A DNA stretch of 64,000 nucleotides, from positions 5,022,001 through 5,086,000 of the forward strand of contig OX335657.1 of the NCBI GenBank assembly GCA_946894095.1, in the 5' to 3' direction. The DNA is from Incurvaria masculella. Taxonomy: Eukaryota; Arthropoda; Insecta; Lepidoptera; Incurvariidae. The notes under the pieces were generated by a model. That model saw nothing but the letters and a program-made list of their open reading frames with translations, ran no database searches and was not told the DNA's origin. Made by a program: the position numbers and the translations under genes. This document shows, piece after piece, positions 33,602-44,675 of the stretch (the first letter of the stretch is position 1; each line of letters begins with the position of its first letter).

Positions 33602-34555
33602 TTAAGGCGCTAGGACTAGCCAACTACTCGCGCCATACAAATGCACTTTTTAACAAATGTAATAATATGTAGTGAAACGCTTCAGCAAATCCAAATAGAA
33701 CTCCAGACTGATAATGGATTGTTAATATTTTTTTATTCCATCATTTATTTAAATAATAATAAAAATAAAAAAGTTGATTTTTCTCATTAGAAATCTGAAA
33801 GTAATTCGATTTCTAGATATAAGCAAAAACAGCATATATGCATAAACAAAAAATTCCATTTGCTTTTAGATTTCTACATTTAGTCAAAAAAGTTCGGAAA
33901 TGGACACCGTTTCCGCAATGTATTTTGTATAGAAAAAGGAAACATACATTAACGAAAATAATTCGATTCCTAGACAAGGAATCATATATTGTAAGAATGA
34001 CACTTATAATCGTCAGACTTAGTTAGTTAAGGGCCTGGTACTAGCCAAATCGCAAAGTTAGACGAGGCACCCCAAGTTAACTAACTAAGTCTGACGATTA
34101 TAAGTGTCATTCTTACAATATATGATTCCTTGTCTAGGAATCGAATTATTTTCGTTAATGTATGTTTCCTTTTTCTATACAAAATACATTGCGGAAACGG
34201 TGTCCATTTCCGAACTTTTTTGACTAAATGTAGAAATCTAAAAGCAAATGGAATTTTTTGTTTATGCATATATGCTGTTTTTGCTTATATCTAAACATCG
34301 AATTACTTTCAGATTTCTAATGAGAAAAATCAACTTTTTTATTTTTATTATTATTTAAATAAATGATGGAATAAAAAAATATTAACAATCCATTATCAGT
34401 CTGGAGTTCTATTTGGATTTGCTGAAGCGTTTCACTACATATTATTACATTTGTTAAAAAGTGCATTTGTATGGCGCGAGTAGTTGGCTAGTCCTAGCGC
34501 CTTAACTTGGGGTGCCTCGTCTAACTTTGCGATTTGGCTAGTACCAGGCCCTTAA
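33602..34555. mobile_element. Four-module inverted TTAA structure (L-S-L'-S')
   Basis: Five TTAA sites (33602, 34027, 34077, 34502, 34552) delimit four modules: L 33606-34026 (421 bp), S 34031-34076 (46 bp), L' 34081-34501 (421 bp) and S' 34506-34551 (46 bp). L' is the reverse complement of L with only about two differences seen (near 33812/34294). S' is the exact reverse complement of S. L starts GGCGCTAGGACTAGCC and S starts GGGCCTGGTACTAGCC, so their ends are related TIRs. TTAA fits piggyBac-type mobility. Each L arm carries the same 62-codon frame with no known domain. Confidence 0.9.
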
Positions 34556-35100
34556 GGTGGCCCAACCCGGCGGGACTAACTCATTCGCGGGCACGGTACA
34601 AAATGGTGCTGTTTCGCTCTAGGAACTTCTCTGTTTTAAAGAATAAGACAGGTTCCGTGATGAGGAAGATGCAACATATCCACAAAAAAGACAATGTGCA
34701 TAGTGCATGATTTGGTAAGAATTACGAAAATTTCAACTACAAAACGACTTATAGCTAAAAGTAAACCACGACTGCTGTAGTCAAAAATCTAACAAAAACC
34801 AAAAAGATTATAATTTTTTATTAAATAATCTATATCTGATGACTAATCTTTTTAAGATATTCTTACTTTATCATTGCGTAATCCACCTCCAAGTTATTGT
34901 ATAAAACGCGCGAAAAATTCGAACTTTCGGACCTTATAACTTAGAAACCAAACACAATTTTACAATGCCAACGGTCATCAGACATCTAGTTCGATCAAAT
35001 AAAGCTATCTTAAGCAAAATTTGGGATTTTTGACAAGAAATATGGGCGTGATCTTCTTTCTCCGTTTGTATGGGGAATTGAGCGGGATGGCCCACCTTAA
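34552..35100. mobile_element. TTAA-type MITE, family G (copy 2)
   Basis: The element is 34556-35096 (541 bp). Left end GGTGGCCCAACCCGGC, right end GCGGGATGGCCCACC, TTAA on both sides (34552-34555, 35097-35100). It shares its left TTAA with the four-module structure before it. Near-identical to 12746-13275. Confidence 0.85.
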
Positions 35101-35164
35101 CATGTCAGTGCTACCCACCGATATTTCGTGCTACCACACTCACTGTTATTTTATTAGTGTAACG

Positions 35165-35350
35165 CACCATTTGAGAACTAGGTGCCATAAAAAACATTTT
35201 CCATAAATTGCTTTAGCTACATTGAACTGGATGGAAAACACGGACAACTAGTGTCGCGTCGGCCACCTTATCAATTCACTATCAATTAGGGCGATGTTAA
35301 CCTTACGACCTAGTAATTAAGGAGACCGACAGTTTCTTTTATAAATAGCG
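35165..35350 (-). repeat. SINE family A fragment (minus)
   Basis: Contains AACTAGGTGCCAT, CATTGAACTGGATGGAAAAC and ACGGACAA, the reverse of the family tail and core, then a diverged CTTACGACCTAGTAATTAAGG. Confidence 0.65.
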
Positions 35351-35737
35351 CAATATGCGCATTCCAGGCCCGAGCGGTGCCTGACGACCAGAAAGCAGAG
35401 CTCGACCGCTCCCAGGGTTGCTTAACATCCAACCGATTTTCGATGTTCGGGCCGAAACTCAGAACAAAAAATAAGATAGAAGTGATGTAAGCTGGGCAAA
35501 ACTGAGGCGCGTGTCTATTGTAGACTCGCAGCTATTGAAGAAGAAGGCAAGGAGAAGTGGCATGTGGTCGTTATCGCGTCTCCACCGTATGGACAAAGTG
35601 TGCATATCATCGTATTAAAAGCCACCCGTGCGTCAAACCTCACAGTCCAAACATCGCCACCGCACGCAAATACGTTGGCCACCACGAACTATCGTCGAGT
35701 AAAGACGTGAGTTGAAGTGTTCCCGAATTCCTTTTAT
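35351..35737. other. Intergenic, GC-balanced, no gene recognised
   Basis: No domain-bearing frame and no match to other families in this window. Confidence 0.45.
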
Positions 35738-36038
35738 TAGGGTTCCGTACCCAAAGGGTAAAAACGGAATCCTATTATTAAGCCTCCGCTGTCCGTCCGT
35801 CCGTCCGTCTGTCCGTCTGTCACAGGGCTGTATCTCGTGAACCGTAATAGGTAGGAAGATGAAATTTTCACGGAGTGTGTATTTATTTTGCCGCTATAAC
35901 AACAAATAGGTAAAATAAAATAATAATAATAATTAAAGGGGGGCCCCATACAAAAAATGTGTTAAAATAATTTTTTTTGTTACATCTTGTACGGAACCCT
36001 TCGTGTGCGAATCCGACTCGCACTTGGCCGGTTTTTAA
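35738..36038 (-). repeat. (GTCC)n repeat, family P, full-length copy
   Basis: AGGGTTCCGTACCCAAAGGG, then GTCCGTCCGTCCGTCTGTCC, CACAGGGCTGTATCTCGTGA, CCGCTATAACAACAAATAGG, GGGGCCCCATACAAAAAATG, ending CGACTCGCACTTGGCCGG. Same direction as 32834-33130. Confidence 0.85.
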
Positions 36039-36814
36039 ATCCTTGTAGTACCTCGAAATCATCGATCTACGTTATAATACAGTCCACTACTTTCAAAAGC
36101 TAACAGCAATCCAATTCATGGTTAGTTACCACCCACACAAACCCTCTAGTAATTTCGGTGACCGAAATGATCAGTGAATCTAACTGTAATTCCAATAACA
36201 ATAATCGTCTTATTACGTTAATATAGACAAGCCAAAGATGAGAAAAAGTTACCATAAACAATTGAATTTTAACTGTGTGAAAACAGAAAATAGTTGCACA
36301 TTATTTATTTTTTTGTGTATTGCCACCGTGCAACCCCTTCGCTACATTCGCCTACGTTGCAGCCGCCATCGGCCTCGCTCACTAACATTACGTCGCTCTT
36401 ATTAATCGGTTTAAAAAAATTATATCTAGTTTTTTTCCACCTATTCTTGGACGTCCACGGACTTGCGACGCGTCAGTTTTAAAAACAAAATACATTTTCA
36501 TCGACACGCACGAGGCCGTTCCCTCCGCAATCTTCCCATCAAGACAATCGCTTTGATTACCACCATAAAAGCGGTTTTAACCGACTGAAAGATTCCTGAT
36601 TCCCGAGCACAGAATTCCAAGAACTGGGGGCCGACAAGATAACCTGTCGACACTCTTGGAACAAGATAATCTCGCATATCCTGATTCCGAATCGTAAACG
36701 GAAAGCTATGCGTAAAAAATATCTTGCAATGTTCCGATATGTGATGATGGGTCTTTGGTTTTTTATTGCAACTGGGCAGAGATGGCTAAAACCACTGTCA
36801 AGATATCAAGCCCA

Positions 36815-36965
36815 ATACACTCATGGAAACTTGGTGCCTAATACTGCAACTACATTGAACTGGATAGAAATCACGGACAATTTTAATGCGCCGACATTCA
36901 ATGCGATGTCACCAACCCGGGCGGGATCAAGTAAGTAAGGACTCTGAACAATGAAACGAATTCCT
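36815..36965 (-). repeat. SINE family A fragment (minus)
   Basis: AACTTGGTGCCTAATA, ACATTGAACTGGATAGAAAT, ACATTCAATGCGATG and AACCCGGGCGGGATCAAGTA are the reverse of the core; truncated at both ends. Confidence 0.65.
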
Positions 36966-37194
36966 TGGTCGGCCAATACATTAAATAGAAACAAATGAAT
37001 ATCAAGTTTTGATGACATTAATTAATATATAGTTAAAATGGAACATTTTCATCACGCCTACCTAGGCAAAATTTGGAATCAAGCTTAATGTTGTTCTGGC
37101 AGTGACGGGAGATGGTGCTATTTCGAAATGACTTGAAACATATATTTTTTCGCGAGTTTTGTACGTAGTGTGACGTTAGCTATCTCTTTAATCT

Positions 37195-37400
37195 ATGACA
37201 GAAGTAACGGAATGGAATCGCGGTTTTCAGCGCTGTCGGCGCCGCCGCGACGGACCGCGCCGGACTCCGACAATTAGGGCGCCACCGTTGCGCCCCACTC
37301 GCCCTTCGCCCTTCGCTCCCGCCAGCGGGATTAGATTAGACGCAAACGGTCGGAGAGGGCCGAATCGACGCGCCGGTCGGCTAGAAGTCGCCTTTGATGC
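37195..37400. promoter_or_regulatory. GC-rich block with GGATTA-type sites
   Basis: A sharply GC-rich non-repetitive patch. At 37327-37339 GGGATTAGATTAG gives two overlapping TAAT(C/T)-type homeodomain sites (bicoid/Otd class). No domain-bearing frame. A regulatory role is inference. Confidence 0.25.
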
Positions 37401-37899
37401 CTGATGCCTACACTTATCTATGTGACAGCCATTCCATTACACTGCATTTGTTAAAGATACCGCCCAAAAATTCGACTGTACCTGTAAACATTAGTCAAAT
37501 ATTAACAATTTAAATTCACCTTTCAAAACACACACACATTGTCACGTGTTCTTTTGACACAAATTTAAAAGTAATCAGAAAGGGGTTAATGTAAGTAAGT
37601 TAATACTATATGTTTATGTGCCCTGCAAGAAAATCCTGTCCATCTATACTGTGACTATACCAATGAGTTATTATAAGTCGCCGTCCAAAACACTGTTCGT
37701 AGAAAATGTGTGCCAACAAAATAGCATCTTAAATTAATTGGCAAAATCTTATAAACAGTCGACATAGACACAATTTATTTATATCTATGGATTGAACTGA
37801 AAACAAACTTGCATGACCGGTATCTTGCATGACCTAGCTGAAAAAGCAAAAGTTACTGATATTCTTTGTAGCGTGCACCTACAAGCATGATCGTGTGTG
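37401..37899. other. Intergenic, AT-rich, nothing recognised
   Basis: No gene or repeat seen. Confidence 0.5.
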
Positions 37900-38761
37900 T
37901 AGGGAATGCAATCTCGCGAGATTGGGGCTCAGGCTAGATCTCGCGAGTTTATGAATAACAATACCGCGAGATCTAGCTTATTTCGAGATCTCGCTGGATT
38001 GGCAATTTTGTGTGTTTATTGTTGCAAATAATCACAATATTTGAATAAATTAGGAAAAAATATTAAGAATTATAGGTATTATGGAATAAACATTTATTTT
38101 TACGAATATTTTCAATAAACTTTTATGTATTTAATATTGTTTGACGTATCTATCTATCATTGTTCTAATAAACTTTCAATTAGCACAAACTTTGACGCAT
38201 CTAATCAAATAAGAAATTAAATAAACAACCAGTCTTTTAAATTCAAAATTCAAATTTTCAATCAAACAAAAGTTTTTTAATAAAAAAACAATTATTTTCT
38301 CCTTTGAGTTGAGTTGACTACTAAACTGAGAAATTATTATTAATTAAAGGCAACTATACCTACTCAGAGATCTAGCAGAAATTAGAAATTAATTAACAAA
38401 ATATACTAATCAAATGAAAGGCTTGTTCAGTTCACACCACACGCCATTATTACGAATTATTTTTTGAAAGTAGTTCCAAATAAATGTCCAAAGAATCTTT
38501 TGCTGAACGGCTTCCGGTTTTGCTAGCCAGAACTGTAAAAGTTCGCCTTTTGAGCCCCCGGACTCGTATAAATTCATTTCCTTTTTGATAAATGACTCCC
38601 TAACTCCAGCGAATTCGTAGTTAGTTTTCTGTCTCTAGGTTCAAGTGCAATCTTTTTAAACTCCCGAGATCTCGCCCATTTTTCGGTCGAGATCAATTTT
38701 GCTAAAAAAGCCCGAGATCTCGCAAAAACGAGATTTCGCGAGTACGAGATTGCATTCCCTA
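37900..38761. mobile_element. 858-bp TIR element with CGAGATCTCG palindromes
   Basis: The TIR GGGAATGCAATCTCG at 37902 is mirrored by CGAGATTGCATTCCC ending at 38759. TA lies on both sides. Near each end are clustered copies of the palindrome GCGAGATCTCGC and half-sites (left: 37909, 37931, 37968, 37984; right: 38664, 38710, 38728), like transposase-binding subterminal repeats. The AT-rich middle has no transposase frame, so this is non-autonomous. The superfamily is not determined. Confidence 0.8.
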
Positions 38762-39560
38762 TGCAAGTCTATGTAGTTATAATAATATTAAGTACATGTA
38801 GTTGTCAGAATTGAATAATTTGGTGTGGTTAGATAGCTAATAAAGTGTAGATTACAAATAACTTATAGTCTTTGAAAATTCTCATTTGTGAGTTTGTGGA
38901 AATTTTAATAAAAAAAAAATGGTTGGCATTAAATCAAGAAAGAAATTCTAGAAAGGCCCAAAAGTCTAGTTGTGTTCGACCAAGGACCCATCCTAGGATA
39001 GAGCAAAATCGTGCCTATTATTTAAAGAAAAAAGGAAGTTTGTCGGATAACACTGGGAGAAGTTTTGTTGGGTCACTGCACGGACATTCGGATCAAATTT
39101 TTTGCGCTTCAACATAAGGTGACCCAAATTGAGGACCCCGGAGGGTCCGGACCCTCCAAAGTGAGCCCCCTATAGCAATGGATGTGGACGATCTTGTTGG
39201 ACCTGGCTTTTGTGAATTGTTATAGCGCAATCAGGTACAAGAGGAAATTGAACAGAATCTATCCTCCGAGATTGATGTTGGAGTTTCTTTTCGTCATGGA
39301 ATTCACGTCAAAAACTAGCGGTGCATGCCCGACTTCTACCCACCCATTTTTATAACCAAGTGTGAGACGGATCAGCTAAGTACGTGCTTGCCTCCTCGCA
39401 CTCGACACAGCGCCAGCGCCGTACAGTGCACCTCGTATATAGACAACCGTGTGCAATTCCGAAGGGATGTATAGAGTATTGTTCTGTGTATTATAGTCTG
39501 TACAATGAAAACATATAGGCTTTGTCGTTGGGTGCCTCTTAGTTGAAAGTCACCATATGG
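38762..39560. other. Intergenic, no gene recognised
   Basis: An 81-aa Lys-rich frame at 38872-39117 has no known domain. A CCGGAGGGTCCGGACCCTCC self-complementary string lies at 39140-39160. Nothing else is recognised. Confidence 0.4.
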
Positions 39561-39561
39561 C

Positions 39562-39659
39562 ATTAGCACTGGATATACGTACGTATATCCAGTGCTAATT
39601 TTTTTTACAAAGAAACATTACGAGTTTTCCGTGGACGGAAAACTCGTAATGCTTCTTTG
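39562..39659. repeat. Two adjacent perfect or near-perfect palindromes
   Basis: 39562-39599 is a 38-bp perfect palindrome with no spacer, centred on ACGT. 39608-39659 is a hairpin with 25-bp arms (one mismatch) around a GG loop at 39633-39634; its core reads TTACGAGTTTTCCGT. Only an 8-bp T-rich gap separates them. Confidence 0.85.
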
Positions 39660-39935
39660 CGGATTCTTCTTTACAGAGATGATAGAATCCGCGGATAATT
39701 CAGTTTTTGACGTAACTTAGGGCTGATTTTTCAATAGTCAGATTGACATCTAGATAGCTATTCGACGGATTTATTTACGCTTCTGCTTATCCATCCGATT
39801 GAGTACGTCAATATGTTTATTAGTAACATTATAGTCAGATGATTGTGATAGAAGACATAATTCTCCGGCAATGACTATCCGACTTTTGACATACGTGAAT
39901 TTGTACTATCAGTCCGATATGATGTCCCATGTAGT
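39650..39935. mobile_element. Repeat R end followed by a truncated MITE copy
   Basis: 39650-39717 matches family R (GCGGATTCTTCTTTACAGAG, GAATCCGCGGAT). 39718-39930 matches the MITE of 17359-17573 (TTAGGGCTGATTTTTCAATA, GCTATTCGACGGATTTATTT, AATTCTCCGGCAATGACTAT) but has lost its right terminus. Confidence 0.65.
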
Positions 39936-40785
39936 TTGGCTACGAAAAAAGTTTGAATAAATGAAATGAAAATATGCCTAAAACTTTCGAATACAAATCA
40001 ATCTTTGTTCAACTATTTGCATCACGGTCCAGCACAGTCCGTCCACCCCTATCTGTGAGACATTATCCGATGCTATTTTACGTTACGGACTCGGTTACCC
40101 CATTTTACGGCCGCCCCGCGTCCGAGGCACCCGTAAATCAAATTTATGACGTTTTTATATCGGTATAAAAATGTTATCAGTGATTTCTTTCGAATCCGCT
40201 GTCCGGCGTCATGACACCCTCGTGGATCAAGTGAGCGGAGGCTCGCTTTCGGAGATTTACGGCTTGTCGACGGAATGTATTCTATAATTTAATACACCCA
40301 GTTTTTTATTTATCATTGTCAGTAATCATTTGTGTTTATAAAAGTACTTTAGGTATGACTAATAATAACGAAACGAGACACCAGTAATACTGAGATCGAA
40401 TAGTCAGTTCTTCGGCGAGAAAAAATAACCGTGATAATGTTTATTAATTTTTCCAAATATAGTGCGAATAAACTAGTAGTGAGGTAGTGAGTGTTAATCA
40501 AGAAATATGAAAAAATATTCGCCACAACATTAACAGAAACAGAAATAACATCAAACCAAAAGACAAAAATAACAATGAAACAAAAATTCAATCTTATTAA
40601 TAACCAGAGGATCTTGTTTATGTATGTTATCATTGCTGTACGTGGGAAGGGTACCTGAAATGTGTGACAAATTACATCTGTCTCAGCTGGTTCGCAGTAA
40701 ACTGCGAAGCACGTTTAAATAGATTATTTTGATTAATAACGACGTTTTTTTTTGTGGAGACGGTACCATAACCTGATCTAATAAA
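39936..40785. other. Intergenic, no gene recognised
   Basis: AT-rich with a GC-richer patch at 40020-40240. The open frames are short and featureless. Confidence 0.45.
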
Positions 40786-40789
40786 GGAA

Positions 40790-40955
40790 AGGTCACGGCA
40801 TGGCATGGCATTAGCTTCAAAGTTAACTATCTATGCCGAGGGACATTGAAGGTCCCGGCTTGCCACCTAGTTCCCATGTTGTGTGTTAGGCTAATATCAT
40901 GCCAGTTGGTTTGGTATAAGCTAACCATATTCGGTTACACAAAAAAACATCAGTG
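40790..40955 (+). repeat. SINE family A tail with an internal duplication
   Basis: GGTCACGGCATGGCATGGCA and GGTCCCGGCTTGCCACCTAG are two versions of the same tail word, followed by GCTAATATCATGCCAGTTGG. The head is missing. Confidence 0.6.
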
Positions 40956-41124
40956 GTGAGCGAATTCCTGAGCGAACTGTTTGGCCGGCGCTACCGTCAA
41001 TGCATGTGTTTTCACTGAAAAGTGGCTACGCTGCCATACGAATGAGTTTCGATCCCATCCTTTTTTTACCCCCTGTGTACATCCATAGATTAAAAAGAAA
41101 GTAATAGATAGGTAACTTCATGCA

Positions 41125-41712
41125 ACCATAGACAAAGGATAGTAGAGATAGACTGCTAACCTCATATAACGTACAAAACTCGGTAAATACTTCTTATTTG
41201 CGCTGTTACTATGACATTTCTATCAAGTGCCATCTCCCATCACTGCCAGAACTAGTTACACCGTTATTTCATTTCATTTATTTATTCAACTTCTGGTAGT
41301 CAAACTACACTAAGTCATGTCACAATTTGATTGATCCGCGGATTTGATCAATCAGTGAAGAAGAACCCGCAAAGAAACTTCACTGATCTATAAATTACGA
41401 TTGTTTTTTTGTCTTTTTTTTCGTCCACATAAATGATATAACACAATTATTATTTCATATCTAAATGCTAATTCTAATCTATATTAAACTAAGCTTGATT
41501 CCAAATATCACTTAGGCAGGCATGATGAAAACCTTACATTTTAAATATAATTTAAGTATCGTCATTCTTAATAAAAAATATAATTGACATTCATTTGTTT
41601 GTATTTAATGTATTCTCAAATGCAAATTGCAACGTCATCTATTGACTTTTATTGTCCTTCTCAACACTTGTATGACGTTAGCTATCTATTCCTGCTGTCA
41701 TTGATCTATGAT
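41125..41712. mobile_element. Candidate TIR element containing a family R insert
   Basis: Left CATAGACAAAGG...GAGATAGACTGCTAACCTCATA and right TATGACGTTAGCTATCT...ATTGATCTATG are imperfect inverted repeats. 41265-41445 inside is family R in reverse. GACGTTAGCTATCTCTTTAA at 37172-37191 is another copy of the end. Confidence 0.4.
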
Positions 41713-41946
41713 ACACCTAACGGATTCAGCGTAGGCGACGACGCGACGTTCGCGCGGTCCGCCAACCGACTGACGCCGCCCAGAGACGTTCCGCCCGAAC
41801 CACTCCTAGAAGTGGAGCCACTTAAAAAGATTGCCACTCAGCCCGAGCGAATAATCCATGCAAATGACATTAAATTAGCACTCGTCAACGCTGTCATACT
41901 CCGCAATCTACATAATTCTGAAGGAAACACCCTCCTTTATTATTAA
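41713..41946 (+). other. Isolated open reading stretch, function unknown
   Basis: The frame is open from 41584 to a TAA at 41944-41946. The part after 41713 is GC-richer and reads as plausible protein (TPPRDVPPEPLLEVEPLKK). No family is recognised. A TTCAG acceptor-like site at about 41725-41731 would allow it to be a terminal exon, but no partner exons are seen. It may equally be chance or a fossil. Confidence 0.15.
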
Positions 41947-44425
41947 TATTTATACCATCATCTTCCTTCTTTTCGAGGGAAATAAATTGGAGAGAGCAGG
42001 GTCTGAGTTGCTGACTCCGTGCGATCGATAGAAATGAATAAATCTTATCGAGGATATACCTATCGACAATAAGATATGAATGATTAAGATAGACTAATTT
42101 ATTAGTGAAACAATAATCTGAAATCTTCGAAATCTATGTGTCGAATTTTATAAAAAAATTAATAAATAAATAAACTTTTGTAGCATAAGTTATAATACAT
42201 ATAAGATACACGAGAAATTCAAATGGATGCTCACACGTTTTCTAACTAAATAGGGACTATAGAGATATAATCTTAAATATAAACATCATATACCTCATCT
42301 CGAGGAGAGAAGAAGGCTTTGAATTTAGTTTTAATAATAAAAAAATCCACTTTTTTTTATGTTAAGCGCGGCATATATGGCGCACGCCAGGACCTCTGCT
42401 GCGAAAACCATGCCGGTCGGCATCAGTTTGATCTGCCTACATAAATATGACTACTGAACAGCTGATATTTTGTTGTGATTAGGTACTTATAGAAGATTGA
42501 ATTCTGAGAATATAGATACAGAAAATCGATGAATAACAAGAAATATTTCAATCCGGCCACATCAAACCTGACCTGCCGAGGATAAATCAAACCTTTTGTA
42601 CGTTTCTTTCAACAAATATGCAAAATAAACTTAAATTCCAACAAGCATTTTCTTTTTTCTAAATCACAGGACTACCTGGGGACCTTTAACACCCTCAATT
42701 AAGAAAGTATATTATGATTGTGTTCTAAATATTGCCTTACAAATAGGGATTAGGTTAGGCAAGGGAGGGACCCCAAACAATGTCTCCCGTTTACGATCCC
42801 GCATAAAAAATGCTTACCCCAATTGAAGGAATCCCGAGACAAAATGTTAATATAGAAAGCTGGATGTCTCAAACGGGCCGCCGCAGTGCAAACAATACAA
42901 TATTTTTAAGCTTTTGTTTCCGAATATGAACCAGGGTTGTTAAGTTATATGACGCGGCCTGAAGAAAGCTACCGTACCGCTTTCTATTGAGCGTGCAAGG
43001 CTCAGAATTTCACAGCCTACCTGAGCGACTGGAGTGATGCCCTCACCGAGGTTTGCGTAACGAAGCTTCTTGGAAATATTCCGGGCATGGGTCCGTTTCG
43101 TACGTTTTGCTGCTTTCTCTAAAAACGACGTAGGTGAAGAGTTCGACGGGTAAAGGTGGAAGCGAATTGTCTCGTACTATGTAGTTTTATTGTGATCCAA
43201 CAAATATTTGTTTTCCTCATCGACTGTCATGTTATCGGCCCAACGTATCGCAATTCCGAAGTAATTCGGTGTCGTACAAAGATTGAGCTGGATGGAAAAC
43301 ATGGAACAATTTTCATTGTCGATTTGACCGATTGTTTCATGTATGAACCATAGACCTAGCATACGCGCGCAGTGCGCTTACCGAAACGAACAGCTCCCAT
43401 AACGAATTATCTTAAGGATATTCCGACCCCATACAATGTTTTTTTTACACAGAACGCAAAAAGTATTGCACTTTAAGGCACGAATTCGTCAAAAATATTA
43501 AATATAGCCATAGTAGTTGCAGCGAAAACATATTCACAATTTCAGGTATAATGGTTTCGTTGTAATTACCGATTAGAAGTTTTACACCGTTAGATGGCGC
43601 TGTTAAATAAAAATCGTATTTAAATAAATTGTAACAAAACCAATAATCCTGAAATTGTGAAATTGTTTTCGCTGCAAGTATTATGACGATATTAAACATT
43701 TATTAATAATTCGTGGCTTAAAGTGCAATACTTTATGCGTTATGTGTGCAAACAACTTTATATGGGTCGGAACAGCCTTAATCAGAAAAAGAAAGAAAGT
43801 GGTGAATGCGCGGTGCAAAAGCTGTTCGATAATATATATGAACACAAATGCATAAGGTAGGTATAAACTACCTACCTTGTACATTTATTAATTTATATAC
43901 CTTCTACATTATGAATTGAATTTAAAATTAACAATAATTACCAACCCTACATTTAAATAATACTATTTTTACTGGAATCCCATATGGAATCATTTAGATG
44001 TCTAACGCCGACGCCAATAAATAATTTTACTTCTCCGCCGTAAACGCTTGGCAAACCTCACTGCCGCCGCCGCCTCCCGGTACAGTCGTATTATACCTTC
44101 ACTACTAAAACGCCGCGTTTAGTTTCCATGAACGATGAACCTAAAGTCAATAGTGAAATCAAACGAACATCGCTTTACAGAGTGAAAGTGTTTGTTGGAG
44201 GTAACACAGCCATACACAAACACACGATATGTTAATTCCCCAAGTCGTTCGAAGAAGAAGTGGAGAAATTCCGTTAATCGCAACCTACAAATTGTCCACC
44301 CGACTATAATGCGGGAATTGCGACAGAACAGTGTTTCGTGCTGTGTTGGTTCCGGCACTTAAATTTATATTATGGGTCGCACTGGAAATTTCCCGTGCAT
44401 GCCATAAGTGATTTGTATCTCGCGG
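41947..44425. other. Intergenic, no gene; minor repeat scraps
   Basis: AT-rich DNA. 42365-42400 has the GCATATATGGCGCACGCCAG word also seen near 2225 and 6065. 43268-43325 is a small minus-strand SINE A core scrap (GAGCTGGATGGAAAAC). 43530-43680 contains two inverted words around AATTTCAGG.TTATGG, suggesting a decayed inverted duplication. No gene. Confidence 0.4.
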
Positions 44426-44429
44426 TTTA

Positions 44430-44675
44430 TAATCCGTGTAAAACTTTAGAATCCACTACCTTACATACTTGGTGGTAGGGTTAGTCCCGCTCCGGTTTGT
44501 ACCTGTGCATTAAATCAACTATGGTCGAAGCGGCAATGAAAATTGTCATCATTTTCCGGCCAGTTCAAAGTAGCCATGTAATATAAGGAAGGTCCGGGCA
44601 TGGCACCTAGTTCCCAGGCTAATATCATGACATTAGGTATGGTATTAGCCATCCGCATGTCCTGTTACATAAAAA
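44430..44675 (+). repeat. SINE family A, 5'-truncated copy
   Basis: Starts at TGTAAAACTTTAGAATCCAC; then TTGGTGGTAGGGTTAGTCCC, GGTCGAAGCGGCAATGAAAA, GGTCCGGGCATGGCACCTAG and the tail ending TTAGCCATCCGCATGTCC. The head is missing. Confidence 0.8.

Noticed and set aside
33838..34269. Duplicate 62-aa gene in the inverted arms
   Set aside because: The identical frames simply reflect the inverted 421-bp modules; no motif, no start context, and non-autonomous TTAA elements often contain chance frames.
33602..34555. pri-miRNA or long hairpin RNA gene
   Set aside because: The long arms would fold, but the TTAA boundaries and modular S/L structure are better explained by transposition.
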